The notes: generated from the sequence alone by a model not told the origin. A stretch of 43,116 bases of DNA from Rubrivivax sp. (GCA_027489455.1 JAIXZR010000297.1:1-43116); one strand, 5' to 3'. Positions 18,753 to 28,058 are shown, numbered from the stretch's first letter. Translations and numbers: made by a program.

Positions 18753-19766
18753 ATGGATCTGCTGCGTGCCATGCGCGTTTACGCCCGCGTCGTCGACGAA
18801 GGCGGCTTTGCCAAGGCCGCACGCGCGCTGGACCTGGCACCGCCGGCAGTGACGCGCATCGTGGCCGATCTCGAACAGCACCTGAAGGCCCGGCTGCTGA
18901 ACCGCACCACGCGCAGCATCGCGCTGACCGAAGTCGGCGAGGCCTATCTCGAGAAGGTCCGCAGCATCCTGGTGGAGATCGAGGAAAGCGAGGCGCTGGC
19001 CGACGCCTCGCTGCGCGAACCGCGCGGCCACCTGCGCGTGCTGTGCCCGCCGTCGGTGGCCGTGCATCAGCTGGCCAAGCACCTGCCGCGCTTTGCGGCC
19101 GCCTACCCGCAGGTGAGCATCGAACTGCACTCGCCCGGGCCGGTGGAGACGCTGGACGAGAGCTACGACCTCAGCATCATCGGCGTGCGCCGGCCGCTGC
19201 AGGGCGACTTCGTCGCGCGGCGCCTGGCGCGGTCCGAAGTCGTCACTTGTGCCAGCCCCGACTACCTGGACCGCTGCGGCCGTCCGCAGCATCCGCGCGA
19301 TCTGGAGCAGCACGACGCGCTGGTGCCCCCGATCAGCGAACTGCAGCGCGGCCTGACCTTCGTGCACGCAGCGCTGGGCGACGACGACGGCGCGGCCGAG
19401 ACCCACACCGTGGTGCCGGCGCGGCGCGCCCGGTTGAGCTCGTCGCACATCGACACGATGTACGCCGCGGCGCTGTCGGGCCTGGGCATCGCCGGCTTGC
19501 CGTCCTTCGTGATCGAAGACGCACTGCTGGAAAACGCGCTGGAGCGCGTGTTGCCCGAGTGGCGGCTGTTCAGCACCACGCTGTGGGTGGCGATGCCGTC
19601 GCGCAAGCATGTGCCGGCGCGCACGCGCGTGTTCGTGGATTTCCTGCTCGAAGTCTTCGGCGGGCGTGACGACGACCCCTGGCTGCTGGCCGCAGGCTGC
19701 GCCACGCCGCGGCGCGAAGCCACGCCCGCGCGGCCACAGGCGACGCCACGCACGCCGCGAAGATGA
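18753..19766 (+). CDS. LysR-family transcriptional regulator
   Basis: 337 residues. The N-terminal winged helix-turn-helix starts MDLLRAMRVYARVVDEGGFA and continues KAARALDLAPPAVTRIVADL, with LLNRTTRSIALTE as the wing. An effector-binding domain (~90-300) follows, of the CrgA/AaeR-like subgroup. The C-terminal 30 residues after FGGRDDD are Arg/Pro/Ala-rich and look like a disordered extension. ATG 18753 is chosen from the family N-terminus. Divergent from the ABC exporter with a 79-nt gap, which is the usual layout for a LysR protein regulating its neighbour. The inducer is unknown. Confidence 0.93.
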   Translation: MDLLRAMRVYARVVDEGGFAKAARALDLAPPAVTRIVADLEQHLKARLLNRTTRSIALTEVGEAYLEKVRSILVEIEESEALADASLREPRGHLRVLCPPSVAVHQLAKHLPRFAAAYPQVSIELHSPGPVETLDESYDLSIIGVRRPLQGDFVARRLARSEVVTCASPDYLDRCGRPQHPRDLEQHDALVPPISELQRGLTFVHAALGDDDGAAETHTVVPARRARLSSSHIDTMYAAALSGLGIAGLPSFVIEDALLENALERVLPEWRLFSTTLWVAMPSRKHVPARTRVFVDFLLEVFGGRDDDPWLLAAGCATPRREATPARPQATPRTPRR

Positions 19767-19880
19767 AACCGATCAGTCACATAATGACCCTACGGTTGAT
19801 ATAGAGAACGGTTCAGTTCAGAGTCCGGCACGTTGCAGGTGCGCGGTGCACCTGTCTTTGCTCGCAGAAAGGACTCCGAA

Positions 19881-21248
19881 GTGATCCATACCCTCAAGCG
19901 CTGGCTCGCCGTTGCCAGCGTCGGCTTCCTCGCGGCCTGCGGCGGCGGCGGCAGCGACCAGCCGGCCGACGTCGTCGGCACCATCAATGGCAAGCCCGAA
20001 TTCGGCATCCTGGCCGAAGCCATCAATGCGTCCGGCCTGCGCACGGCGTTGAACGCCAACGGTCCGTTCACCCTGTTCGCCCCGACCGACGCCGCCTTCG
20101 CTGCGCTGCTGACGGAACTGGGCATCACCAAGGATCAACTGCTGGCCGACACCGCGCTGCTGACCACCGTGCTGACGTACCACGTGCTGCCGGCCAAGGT
20201 CGAGCGCGCCCAGGTGCCCGTGGGCCCCGCCATCACCACGCTGCAGGGCGGCATCTTCAAGGTCGTCACCAGCGGCAGCGCGCTGCGCATCAACGACGGC
20301 CGCAACCGCCTGGCCACCATCACCGCCACCGACATGCAGGCCAGCAACGGCGTGGTGCACACCATCGACCGCGTGCTGCTGCCGGCCAACCGCAACATCG
20401 TGCAGACGGCGCAGGCGCTGCCGCAGTTCAGCATCCTGGTCGAAGCCGTGGTGGCTGCCAACTTGCAGGGTGCGCTGTCGGCCAGCGGCCCGCTGACGGT
20501 GTTCGCGCCGACCAACGACGCCTTTGCCGCACTGCTGACCGAGCTGGGCCTGACCAAGCAGCAGCTGCTGGCCAACGTGCCGCTGCTGACGCGGGTGCTG
20601 ACGTACCACGTGCTGAACGGCCGCGCCCTGCAGGCCAACATCGTGCCCGGCCAGGCCATCACCACGCTGCAAGGTGGCACGTTCACGGTCGACGCCAGCC
20701 TGCGCATCACGGACGCCCGTGCCCGTACTTCGCAGATCGCCACCACCGACGTGCTGACCAGCAACGGCGTGATCCACGCGATCAACCGCGTGCTGCTGCC
20801 GCTGCCGGCCGAAAACATCGTGCAGACGGCTTTGGCTGCGCCGCAGTTCAGCATCCTGGTCGAGGCCGTGCAGGCCGCCGGCCTGGTCAATGCCCTGTCG
20901 GCCCCCGGCCCGCTGACGGTCTTCGCGCCCACCAACGACGCCTTCGCGCTGCTGCTGGCCGAACTGGGCCTGACCAAGCCGCAGCTGCTGGCCAACGTGC
21001 CGCTGCTGACGCAAGTGCTGACGTACCACGTCGTCAGCGGCCGCCAGCTGTCGGGCGAGGTGCTGGCCCGTGCCGCCAGCAACCAGCCCTTCACCAGCCT
21101 GCAGGGCGGCACCTTCGGCATCGCCACCAGCCCGCTGCGCATCACCGATGCCCGCGGCCGCAGCGCCGGCATCGCGGGTGTCGACAGCTTTACCAGCAAC
21201 GGCGTGATCCACACGCTCGATCGGGTGATCCTGCCGCCGGCAAACTGA
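19881..21248 (+). CDS. lipoprotein with three fasciclin (FAS1) domains
   Basis: 455 residues. GTG at 19881 is preceded by AAAGGA at 19868-19873. The signal peptide has lipobox LAAC (Cys20) followed by a short Gly linker, so the protein is membrane-anchored; no Asp at +2 is seen, which favours the outer membrane. Three FAS1 domains occupy roughly 29-168, 172-307 and 311-453. Each has the [24 protein letters not shown] motif, LTYHVL in the middle and SNGVIHTIDRVLLP at the end. FAS1 domains mediate adhesion or extracellular-matrix contacts. Domains 2 and 3 are nearly identical, even in DNA, with a 420-bp period. The 114 nt upstream are AT-richer than the surroundings and probably hold the promoter. 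A single-domain FAS1 gene follows 70 nt later. Confidence 0.92.
   Translation: MIHTLKRWLAVASVGFLAACGGGGSDQPADVVGTINGKPEFGILAEAINASGLRTALNANGPFTLFAPTDAAFAALLTELGITKDQLLADTALLTTVLTYHVLPAKVERAQVPVGPAITTLQGGIFKVVTSGSALRINDGRNRLATITATDMQASNGVVHTIDRVLLPANRNIVQTAQALPQFSILVEAVVAANLQGALSASGPLTVFAPTNDAFAALLTELGLTKQQLLANVPLLTRVLTYHVLNGRALQANIVPGQAITTLQGGTFTVDASLRITDARARTSQIATTDVLTSNGVIHAINRVLLPLPAENIVQTALAAPQFSILVEAVQAAGLVNALSAPGPLTVFAPTNDAFALLLAELGLTKPQLLANVPLLTQVLTYHVVSGRQLSGEVLARAASNQPFTSLQGGTFGIATSPLRITDARGRSAGIAGVDSFTSNGVIHTLDRVILPPAN
20394..21245 (+). repeat. 420-bp tandem duplication of a FAS1 domain
   Basis: Units 20394-20813 and 20814-21245 both begin AACATCGTGCAGACGGC. They share long identical or near-identical runs, for example around CAGTTCAGCATCCTGGTCGA and CTGCTGGCCAACGTGCCGCT, at a 420-bp offset. 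The second unit carries an extra dozen bases near 21057-21090. The first FAS1 domain (19965-20390) is more diverged. This fits recent intragenic duplication of one domain. Confidence 0.85.
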
Positions 21249-21318
21249 CGCGTTAGGGGCCGGCTGGCCCCGACCTCTCTGAACCCCACTGTTTCCTCAA
21301 CCCAGAAAGAAACCCACC

Positions 21319-21771
21319 ATGAAGAAGCTCCTGATTGCCGCCGCCCTGGCTGCCAGCGCCCTGGCCGCGCAGGCCAAGGACATCGTCGAAGTCGCCGTGG
21401 CCAACGGCAACTTCAAGACCCTGGCCACCGCGCTGCAGGCCGCCGGCCTGGTCGAGACGCTGAAGGGCAAGGGCCCGTTCACCGTCTTCGCGCCCACCGA
21501 CGCCGCCTTTGCCAAGGTGCCCAAGGCCGACCTGGACGCCCTGCTGAAGGACAAGGCCAAGCTCACCGCCGTGCTGACGTACCACGTCGTGCCGGGCAAG
21601 GTGATGGCCAAGGACGTGAAGGCCGGCAAGGTCAAGACCGTGCAGGGCAGCGAGATCACGATCGCCACCACCGGTGGCGTGACGGTGGACGGCGCCAAGG
21701 TCACCGCCACCGACGTGCAGGCCAGCAACGGCGTGATCCACGTCATCGACACGGTCATCATGCCGAAGTGA
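21319..21771 (+). CDS. small exported fasciclin (FAS1) domain protein
   Basis: 150 residues. A Sec signal peptide ([20 protein letters not shown]) ends at AQA, leaving one complete FAS1 domain: [54 protein letters not shown] and [16 protein letters not shown]. The protein is expected in the periplasm or secreted. AGAAAG just upstream (about 21304-21309) is a plausible ribosome site. Unlike the lipoprotein before it, this one is Lys-rich. It lies 70 nt downstream in the same direction and the pair ends at the terminator at 21838. Confidence 0.93.
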   Translation: MKKLLIAAALAASALAAQAKDIVEVAVANGNFKTLATALQAAGLVETLKGKGPFTVFAPTDAAFAKVPKADLDALLKDKAKLTAVLTYHVVPGKVMAKDVKAGKVKTVQGSEITIATTGGVTVDGAKVTATDVQASNGVIHVIDTVIMPK

Positions 21772-21837
21772 TGGCGCGTTGAGGCCTGTCCACGCCGCCG
21801 CGCCGCAGGGCACGGTGGCGTCAGGGCTCACCAGCAG

Positions 21838-21873
21838 ACGCCGGGCGCACCTTCGGGTGCCCCGGCGTTTTTT
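21838..21873 (+). terminator. rho-independent terminator after the FAS1 genes
   Basis: A GC-rich stem, CGCCGGG(c)GCACC pairing with GGTGCCCCGGCG, has a TTCG tetraloop and one bulged C. It is followed by TTTTTT (21868-21873). It lies 67 nt after the small FAS1 gene. It also separates this unit from the convergent amgK gene. Confidence 0.92.
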
Positions 21874-21902
21874 CATGGGGGCAGCCCCGGCCTGGCGCGA
21901 CG

Positions 21903-23051
21903 CTAGAACGTGAAGCCGCTGCCCACGCGCGCGCCCGACAGCGGCGCCAGCAGCCCCAGCAGCGGCTTGAGCGGCCCGTAGCGCAGTGCCACGCGCTGGG
22001 CATAGCCCAGGAAGCGCGGCAGGTCGGCCGCGTACTGCGGCTTGCCGTCGCGGTGCTTCAGGCGGCAGAAGATGCCCAGCACCTTCAGATGGCGCTGCAG
22101 GCCCATCCATTCCAGCGCGCGCCAGACCTCGCCGAAATCCTGCGCCATCGCGTCGCCCAGCGGCAAACCGGCCTGTCGGGCCTGCTGCCACCAGCGGATC
22201 GCCCAGTCGAGTTCCTGCGGCTCGTCCCAGCTGACGAAGGCATCGCGCAGCAGCGATGCGATGTCGTAAGTGATGGGGCCCCGGACCGCGTCCTGGAAGT
22301 CCAGCACGCCCGGGCCGCTGGCGCCGGCCGGTGCACGCATCAGGTTGCGCGGCATCCAGTCGGCGTGCACGGCCACTTGCGGCTGCGCCAGCGCGCTGTC
22401 CACCAGACATTGCACCGTGCGGTCCCAGGTGGCCTGTTGTGCGGGTGTCCAGGCGATGCCGAACTCGCGCTGCACGCACCATTCAGGGAACAGCGCCAGC
22501 TCACGGCGCAGCAGCGCTTCGTCGAACAGCGGCAGGGCCCGCGCCGGCACGCGGGCCTGGAACTGCACCAGGCCGGTGATGGCCTCGCGCATCAGCTGGT
22601 CGGCGCCGGCCGCGTCTGCCGCCTGCAGCGCCGGCAGGTACAGATCGCGGCCCAGGTCGGTGATGAGCAGGAAGCCTTGTTCCTCGTCGGCCGCCAGCAC
22701 CCGCGGCGCGTGCAGGCCGGCAGCGGCCACCAGGGTGGCCACGTGCACGAAGGGGCGGACGTCTTCCTGCGGCGGCGGCGCGTCCATCACCACCAGGCTG
22801 GCCACACCCGCCACCGCCGGGTGGCAGGCGACCCGGAAATAGCGCCTGAAGCTGGCGTCACTGGACGCCGGGGCCAGACTGTCCACGGCTATGCCATGCA
22901 CCGGCGCCACGCCCAGCAGCCAGCGCCGGAACGCGGCCTCGCGGGCGGGGCTGGGCCAGGGGATCGTGGCCGGCGCTGCGTCGCCGCCAGGGGTGGGGCG
23001 ATCGGGGTTGTCCGGGCGATCGGCGGCAGGCGTGGGCGCGTGGGGGCTCAT
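21903..23051 (-). CDS. amgK: N-acetylmuramate/N-acetylglucosamine kinase AmgK (aminoglycoside phosphotransferase family)
   Basis: 382 residues of the APH-type kinase fold. Catalytic loop VHADWMPRNLM and metal-binding VLDFQDAVRGPITYDIASLL match AmgK, the anomeric sugar kinase that phosphorylates recycled MurNAc/GlcNAc at C1 in the cytoplasm. SSDASFRRYFRV is the nucleotide-binding loop. The N-terminal ~35 residues are Pro-rich and low in complexity, so a later start is possible. Divergent from lptD with only 18 nt between starts, the arrangement known for this family. The usual downstream partner murU (uridylyltransferase) is not present; the FAS1 pair lies there instead. Confidence 0.88.
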   Translation of the reverse strand: MSPHAPTPAADRPDNPDRPTPGGDAAPATIPWPSPAREAAFRRWLLGVAPVHGIAVDSLAPASSDASFRRYFRVACHPAVAGVASLVVMDAPPPQEDVRPFVHVATLVAAAGLHAPRVLAADEEQGFLLITDLGRDLYLPALQAADAAGADQLMREAITGLVQFQARVPARALPLFDEALLRRELALFPEWCVQREFGIAWTPAQQATWDRTVQCLVDSALAQPQVAVHADWMPRNLMRAPAGASGPGVLDFQDAVRGPITYDIASLLRDAFVSWDEPQELDWAIRWWQQARQAGLPLGDAMAQDFGEVWRALEWMGLQRHLKVLGIFCRLKHRDGKPQYAADLPRFLGYAQRVALRYGPLKPLLGLLAPLSGARVGSGFTF

Positions 23052-23069
23052 GGATAATGGATTTTACGA

Positions 23070-25526
23070 ATGCGCTCTCTCGCGACCCCGCTGCGGCCCA
23101 CCCGGCTGGTGATCAGCCTGATGCTGGGCTGGGGCCTGGCGCCGGGCCCTGCCGGCGCACAGGCCGCAGCGCCAGCCGAGCCCACCGCGGCCCTGGTGCC
23201 CAGCACCCGGCTGGAACCGCTGCCGCGGGCTGCCGGCAGCGAAGCCCTGCCGATCGTGCTGCGTGCCCGCAGCCTGCAGGCGCAACCCGATCTGGCTGCG
23301 GTCGCCGAAGGCGATGTCGAGTTCCGCCGCGGCGGGCTGGTGATCCGCGCCGACAAGCTCAGCTACGACAGCCCCACCGACACCGCACGGGCCATCGGCA
23401 ACGTGCGCGTACAGCGCGACGGCGCGGTCTATTCCGGCACCGAGCTGCAGTTGCGTGTGCAGCGCTTCGAGGGCTTCTTCGTCGATCCGCGCTTCGACCT
23501 GCCCCTGCTGGGCGCGGGCGGCCAGGCCCAGCGGCTGGAGTTCCTGGACAGCAGCCGCACCCGCGCCACCGAGGCCCTGTACACCAGTTGCCCGCGCGAT
23601 GGCCCGGTGCCGCCGGCCTGGGTGCTGCAGGCGCGCAAGGTGCAGCTGGACCAGACCACGGGTGTGGGCCAAGCCGAAGGCGCAGTGCTGCGCTTTCAGG
23701 ACCTGCCCATCCTCGCCTTGCCGTCTCTGAGCTTCCCGCTGGGCGACCAGCGCAAGTCGGGCTGGCTGCCCGCGAGCGTGAACATCGACAACCGCAGCGG
23801 CGTCGAGCTGGCGGTGCCGTACTACTGGAACATCGCGCCGAACCGCGACGCCACGATCGCCCCGCGCATCCTGACCCGCCGCGGCCTGGCGCTGGACGCC
23901 GAGTTCCGCTACCTGCAGCCTGAAAACGAAGGCGTCGTCGGCCTGGACTGGTTGCCCGACGACCGTGTCGCCCGCCGCTCGCGCCAGGCCCTGCGCTGGC
24001 AGCACGACGGCCAGCTGGGGGCGGGCTTTGCCCCCGATGTGCTGCGCGGGCTGCGCTACCGCGTCGATGCGGTACGGGTGTCCGACAACGATTGGTGGAA
24101 GGATTTCCCCAGCGCCAGCCGCAGCCTCACCAGCCGGCTGCTGCCCAGCCGCGCGTCGGCCGAACTGCCGTTCTACCTGGCCACGGGCAGTGACCGGGCG
24201 GCGCAGGGCCTGATCTATGCCCGGCTGATGGGCTGGCAGGTGCTGCAGGCCGACGACAGCCCCATCACCAGCCCCTACCAGCGGCGACCGCAGCTGGGCG
24301 CGCGCATCACCGGGGCGCTGGGCGGCTGGCAGTACGGTGCCGAACTGGAATTCAACCGCTTCGCGCTGCCCGGTGACGCCGCCGCGGCCGCCGGGCGCCC
24401 GCAAGGCGACCGTCTGCATCTGCTGGCGTCGCTGCGCTATGAAGCTCGCGGCGCCGGCTGGTGGCTGACGCCGCGCTTGGCGCTGAACGCCGCGGCCTAC
24501 GACACCCAGGGCCCCGGCGCCGACAAGCCGCAGCGCGCCCGGCGCACCATCCCCAGCCTGAGCGTCGACGCCGGCATGGCCTTCGAGCGCGATGCCCGCT
24601 TCTTCGGCCGCGCCTACCAGCAGACGCTGGAGCCACGCGTTCTGTACGTCAACACGCCCTACCGCGCCCAGGCCCAGCTGCCCAACTACGACGCCGCCGC
24701 CAAGGATTTCAACGTCGTCTCGATCTACACCGACAACAGTTTCTCGGGCGTGGACCGGGTGGCCGATGCGCACCAGGTGACGGCCGGCTTCACCACCCGG
24801 CTGCTGGACCAGGCCAGCGGCGCCGAGGCGATGCGCCTGGGCCTGGTGCAGCGCTACCTGCTGCGCGACCAGCGCGTGGCGCCGCAGGCCGATGGCAGCC
24901 CCGACGGCCCGGCCCTGACGCAGCGCTTTTCCGACGCGCTGCTGATCGGCAGCACCAGCGTGCTGCCCGGCTGGACGCTGGACGCCGCGCTGCAGTACAG
25001 CCCGGAGCTGTCGCGGTCGGTGCGCTCCATCCTGTCGGCACGCTATTCGCCCGGGCCGTTCCGCACTGTCGGCGCCACCTACCGGCTGGCCCGTGGCCTG
25101 AGCGAGCAGCTGGAGCTGGGCTGGCAGTGGCCGATCGGCGGCAGCCGCAGCGGCCCGGCCGCGCTGGCGCTGGGCGGCGCGGGCCCGGCAGCGCGCGGCA
25201 CGGCGGCAGGCCAGGGGGCCTGCAGCGGCCGCTGGTTCGCGGTCGGCCGGGTGAACTACAGCCTGAAGGATGCGCGCGTCACCGACAGCCTGCTGGGCGT
25301 GGAGTACGACGCCGGGTGCTGGATCGGCCGTGTCGTGGCCGAGCGGCTTTCCACCGGCCGCACCGAAGCCACCACCCGGCTGCTGCTGCAGCTGGAGCTG
25401 GTGGGTCTGTCGCGCATCGGGTCAAACCCCCTGAAGGTCTTGAAGGACAATATCCCGGGATACCAGCTGCTGCGCGATGAACGCAGCGGCGGCTCGCGCA
25501 GCGACGACTGGCAGCCCGCACGATGA
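23070..25526 (+). CDS. lptD: LPS-assembly outer membrane protein LptD
   Basis: 818 residues. A signal peptide ends at GPAGAQAA. An OstA/LptA-like beta-jellyroll domain follows (~60-190, containing AEGDVEFRRGGLVIRADKLS and NVRVQRDGAVYSGTEL). The rest is the LptD beta-barrel (~200-790, e.g. LPSLSFPLGDQRKSGWLPAS, QTLEPRVLYVN, LGVEYDAGCW). With LptE it forms the final translocon that inserts LPS into the outer leaflet. Cysteines lie at 174, 718 and 750. The adjacent C-terminal Cys pair and the N-terminal Cys of E. coli LptD are absent, so the disulfide pattern differs. Start ATG 23070. First gene of lptD-surA-rsmA. Confidence 0.95.
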   Translation: MRSLATPLRPTRLVISLMLGWGLAPGPAGAQAAAPAEPTAALVPSTRLEPLPRAAGSEALPIVLRARSLQAQPDLAAVAEGDVEFRRGGLVIRADKLSYDSPTDTARAIGNVRVQRDGAVYSGTELQLRVQRFEGFFVDPRFDLPLLGAGGQAQRLEFLDSSRTRATEALYTSCPRDGPVPPAWVLQARKVQLDQTTGVGQAEGAVLRFQDLPILALPSLSFPLGDQRKSGWLPASVNIDNRSGVELAVPYYWNIAPNRDATIAPRILTRRGLALDAEFRYLQPENEGVVGLDWLPDDRVARRSRQALRWQHDGQLGAGFAPDVLRGLRYRVDAVRVSDNDWWKDFPSASRSLTSRLLPSRASAELPFYLATGSDRAAQGLIYARLMGWQVLQADDSPITSPYQRRPQLGARITGALGGWQYGAELEFNRFALPGDAAAAAGRPQGDRLHLLASLRYEARGAGWWLTPRLALNAAAYDTQGPGADKPQRARRTIPSLSVDAGMAFERDARFFGRAYQQTLEPRVLYVNTPYRAQAQLPNYDAAAKDFNVVSIYTDNSFSGVDRVADAHQVTAGFTTRLLDQASGAEAMRLGLVQRYLLRDQRVAPQADGSPDGPALTQRFSDALLIGSTSVLPGWTLDAALQYSPELSRSVRSILSARYSPGPFRTVGATYRLARGLSEQLELGWQWPIGGSRSGPAALALGGAGPAARGTAAGQGACSGRWFAVGRVNYSLKDARVTDSLLGVEYDAGCWIGRVVAERLSTGRTEATTRLLLQLELVGLSRIGSNPLKVLKDNIPGYQLLRDERSGGSRSDDWQPAR

Positions 25527-25647
25527 TGCCCGGGGCCACCAGCGCGGCCATGCCCGCGGGCCTGCGGGCCCCTGGAGAACAGACGCCCCTGCGTTGCCCG
25601 ACCCTGCCCACGATGTATTTCCCGGTGCCGCCAGGCGCCCGAGCCCC

Positions 25648-26973
25648 ATGAACCCATGCCCGTCCTTTCCCCGCGTGCTCGCAGCCGGCCTGGCCCTGCT
25701 GTGGCTCGCGCTGGCCCTGCAGCCGGCCCAGGCGCAGGGCCGCAGCAGCCGCAGCGGCGACTACATCGCGGCCGTCGTCAACCAGGAGCTCGTCACCGCC
25801 GGTGAGGTGGCGCGGCGCATCGAGGCCGCTCGCGCCGAGGCGGCCCGCGTCGGCCAGCGCCTGCCGCCCGACCCCGAGCTGCGCCAGCAGGTGATGGACT
25901 TGCTGATCGACGAGCGCGTGATCATCACCACCGCGCGCGAAAGCGGCGTGCGCATCGAAGAGCCCGAAATCGACCGCGCGGTGCAGAACGTGGCGGCGCA
26001 GAACCAGATCACACCCATGGTGCTGCGCCAGCGCCTGGCGGCCGAAGGGATCGACTACAGCCGCTTCCGGGCCCAGCTGCGCGACCAGCTGATGATGGAG
26101 CGGGTGCGCGAGCGCGAGGTCTACCGCCGCATCCAGGTCAGCGACGAGGACATCGACAAGTTGCTGGCCGAGCAGCGCCGGGCGGCGCAGGGCGGCGCCG
26201 AGATCAACATCGCGCAGATCCTGGTGCCCGTGCCCGAGGGCGTCACGCCCGATGCCGAAGCGCAACTGCGCGCGCGCGCGCAGGCAGCACTCAAGCGCGT
26301 GCAAGGGGGCGAGGACTTCGCCCGCGTGGTCCTGGACGTGTCGTCCGACGCCAACCGCGAGCAGGGTGGCGCGCTCGGCATGCGGCCGGCGGCGCGGCTG
26401 CCCGATGCCTTCGTTGCGGCCACCGCCGGCGTCGCCGTCGGCCAGGTGGCGCCCGAGCTGCTGCGCACCGGCGCCGGCTTCCATGTGCTGAAGGTGCTGG
26501 ACCGGCGCGAAGCCGGCGAACCGCGCATCACGCAGACGCGCGCCCGCCATGTGCTACTGCGGCCATCCCAGCAGCTGTCGGCCGAGGTCGCGTCGCGCCG
26601 CCTGGCGGACTACAAGCGCCAGATCGAGACCGGCCAGGCCAACTTCGAGGACATCGCCCGGCAGTTCAGCGAAGACGGCTCGGCCGCCGCCGGTGGCGAC
26701 CTGGGTTGGAGCAGCCCCGGCACGATGGTGCCGGAGTTCGAGGAAGCCATGAACGCGCTGCCCGTGGGCGGGCTGTCGGCGCCGGTGCCTTCGCGCTTCG
26801 GCGTGCACCTGATCCAGGTGCTGGAACGCCGCGATGTCGCCATCGACCCGAAGGCCCTGCGCGAACAGGCCCGCAACGTCCTGCGTGAGCAGCGTTTCGA
26901 ACAGGCCTTCCTGGACTGGACCAAGGAAATCCGCTCCCGCGCCTACGTCGAGATGCGCGAACCGCCGCCGTGA
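25648..26973 (+). CDS. surA: periplasmic chaperone/peptidyl-prolyl isomerase SurA
   Basis: 441 residues. A signal peptide ([20 protein letters not shown]) is followed by the SurA N-domain (~35-185; [27 protein letters not shown]). Two parvulin PPIC domains come next (~190-300, [13 protein letters not shown]; ~305-410, [12 protein letters not shown] ... [15 protein letters not shown]) and then the C-terminal helix ([20 protein letters not shown]) that packs on the N-domain. SurA escorts outer-membrane barrel proteins, including LptD, through the periplasm. ATG 25648 places the signal peptide correctly. The open frame from 25477 overlaps lptD and codes for nothing recognisable. It lies 121 nt after lptD. 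Confidence 0.95.
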   Translation: MNPCPSFPRVLAAGLALLWLALALQPAQAQGRSSRSGDYIAAVVNQELVTAGEVARRIEAARAEAARVGQRLPPDPELRQQVMDLLIDERVIITTARESGVRIEEPEIDRAVQNVAAQNQITPMVLRQRLAAEGIDYSRFRAQLRDQLMMERVREREVYRRIQVSDEDIDKLLAEQRRAAQGGAEINIAQILVPVPEGVTPDAEAQLRARAQAALKRVQGGEDFARVVLDVSSDANREQGGALGMRPAARLPDAFVAATAGVAVGQVAPELLRTGAGFHVLKVLDRREAGEPRITQTRARHVLLRPSQQLSAEVASRRLADYKRQIETGQANFEDIARQFSEDGSAAAGGDLGWSSPGTMVPEFEEAMNALPVGGLSAPVPSRFGVHLIQVLERRDVAIDPKALREQARNVLREQRFEQAFLDWTKEIRSRAYVEMREPPP

Positions 26974-27010
26974 CGGTGCCCAGGGCCCCGCGGCGGCGCG
27001 TGGTGCGCGC

Positions 27011-27781
27011 GTGAGGCACACCGCCAAGAAGCGCTTCGGCCAGCACTTCCTGGTCGACGACGCCGTCATCGAAGGCATCGTCGATGCGATCGCGCCTGCT
27101 GCCGGGCAGGCCCTGGTGGAAATCGGCCCTGGCCTGGGCGCCATGACCCTGCCGCTGCTGCGCCGCTGCAGCGCGCTGACGGTGATCGAGCTCGACCGTG
27201 ACCTGGCCGCCCGTCTGCGCCGGCAGGCCGGCCTGACGGTGATCGAGGCCGACGTGCTGCAGGTGGATTTCCGCGCGCTGGCGCTGGCGGCGGGGCAGCC
27301 GCTGCGGGTGGTGGGCAACCTGCCCTACAACATCTCCACGCCGATCCTCTTCCACCTGCTGGCCGCCGCCGACGCCGTGGTCGACCAGCACTTCATGCTG
27401 CAGAAGGAAGTCGTGGACCGCATGGCCGCATCGCCCGGCAGCAAGGATTACGGCCGCCTGAGCGTGATGCTGCAGTGGCGCTACCGCATCAGCGCGGTGC
27501 TGGACGTGCCGCCGGCGGCTTTCGACCCGCCCCCGCGTGTCGACTCCGCCGTCGTGCGCATGCGCCCGCTGCCGGCCGCGCCGGATGTCGATCCGCAGCG
27601 GCTGGGCGCACTGGTGACCGCCGCCTTCTCGCAGCGGCGCAAGCTGCTGCGGCACACCCTGGGGCGCTGGATCGAGGCTGAAGGCCTGGACACCGCCTTC
27701 GATCTGCAGCGTCGGGCCGAGGAAGTGCCGGTCTCGGAGTACCTGGGCCTGGCCCGGCTGGCGGCTGCGCCCCGGGCATGA
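27011..27781 (+). CDS. rsmA: 16S rRNA (adenine(1518)-N6/adenine(1519)-N6)-dimethyltransferase
   Basis: 256 residues (KsgA). It dimethylates two adjacent adenines near the 3' end of 16S rRNA during small-subunit maturation. Motifs: [22 protein letters not shown]-binding [11 protein letters not shown], acidic [11 protein letters not shown] and catalytic [11 protein letters not shown]. Then come [22 protein letters not shown] and the C-terminal [12 protein letters not shown] helix. No ATG is available in frame. GTG at 27011 gives the exact family N-terminus ([12 protein letters not shown]). It lies 37 nt after surA. pdxA, often located between these two genes, is absent here. A perfect bidirectional hairpin follows the stop. 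Confidence 0.95.
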   Translation: MRHTAKKRFGQHFLVDDAVIEGIVDAIAPAAGQALVEIGPGLGAMTLPLLRRCSALTVIELDRDLAARLRRQAGLTVIEADVLQVDFRALALAAGQPLRVVGNLPYNISTPILFHLLAAADAVVDQHFMLQKEVVDRMAASPGSKDYGRLSVMLQWRYRISAVLDVPPAAFDPPPRVDSAVVRMRPLPAAPDVDPQRLGALVTAAFSQRRKLLRHTLGRWIEAEGLDTAFDLQRRAEEVPVSEYLGLARLAAAPRA

Positions 27782-27782
27782 A

Positions 27783-27806
27783 AAAGGGCTCCCGCGGGAG
27801 CCCTTT
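27783..27806. terminator. bidirectional rho-independent terminator
   Basis: Perfect 12-bp inverted repeat AAAGGGCTCCCG/CGGGAGCCCTTT starting 2 nt after the rsmA stop. It is preceded by A residues and followed by GCTTTTG. It should stop the lptD-surA-rsmA transcript and any minus-strand transcript from the barstar side. Confidence 0.88.
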
Positions 27807-27836
27807 GCTTTTGCGCCCTGCGCGCGGGCCGGCCGC

Positions 27837-28016
27837 TCAGGCGGCGTTCAGCCAGGCGGCGGTGTCGAAGGCGCTGCTCATCATCGGCATGTTCATGCCG
27901 AAGTTGGGGTTGGTGCCGTTCTTGGGTACCGCCACCTTGGGCGCCGGCTTGGCGCCAGTGGCTGCAGGCGTGCCGACGGTCGTGCTGCTGGTGCTGCTGG
28001 CGTTGTTGGGGGCCAC
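27837..28016 (-). CDS. doubtful small open frame
   Basis: A 59-residue frame from GTG 28016, rich in Ala/Thr/Ser/Pro at the start and ending in FGMNMPMMSSAFDTAAWLNA. The same frame is open to 28079 but would then pass through the hairpin after barstar. I recognise no family and see no ribosome site. It sits between the barstar hairpin (28024-28058) and the rsmA terminator. Its Met-rich tail is unlike random GC-rich shadow frames, which is the only reason to list it. Confidence 0.2.
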   Translation of the reverse strand: MAPNNASSTSSTTVGTPAATGAKPAPKVAVPKNGTNPNFGMNMPMMSSAFDTAAWLNAA

Positions 28017-28023
28017 ATCTGCC

Positions 28024-28058
28024 GCCCGCTCCCATGACCCGGTTTCTTGGGAGCGGGC
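28024..28058 (-). terminator. hairpin at the 3' end of barstar
   Basis: An 11-bp perfect stem GCCCGCTCCCA (28024-28034) / TGGGAGCGGGC (28048-28058) with a 13-nt loop begins inside the barstar stop codon. There is no U-tract, so it may act as an attenuator or mRNA-stabilising end rather than a full intrinsic terminator. Confidence 0.6.

Noticed and set aside
20394-21245. Possible CRISPR-like or satellite array
   Set aside because: The periodicity is a coding duplication of a FAS1 domain; likewise the 267-bp period at 37072-38400 is Ig-domain coding repeats.
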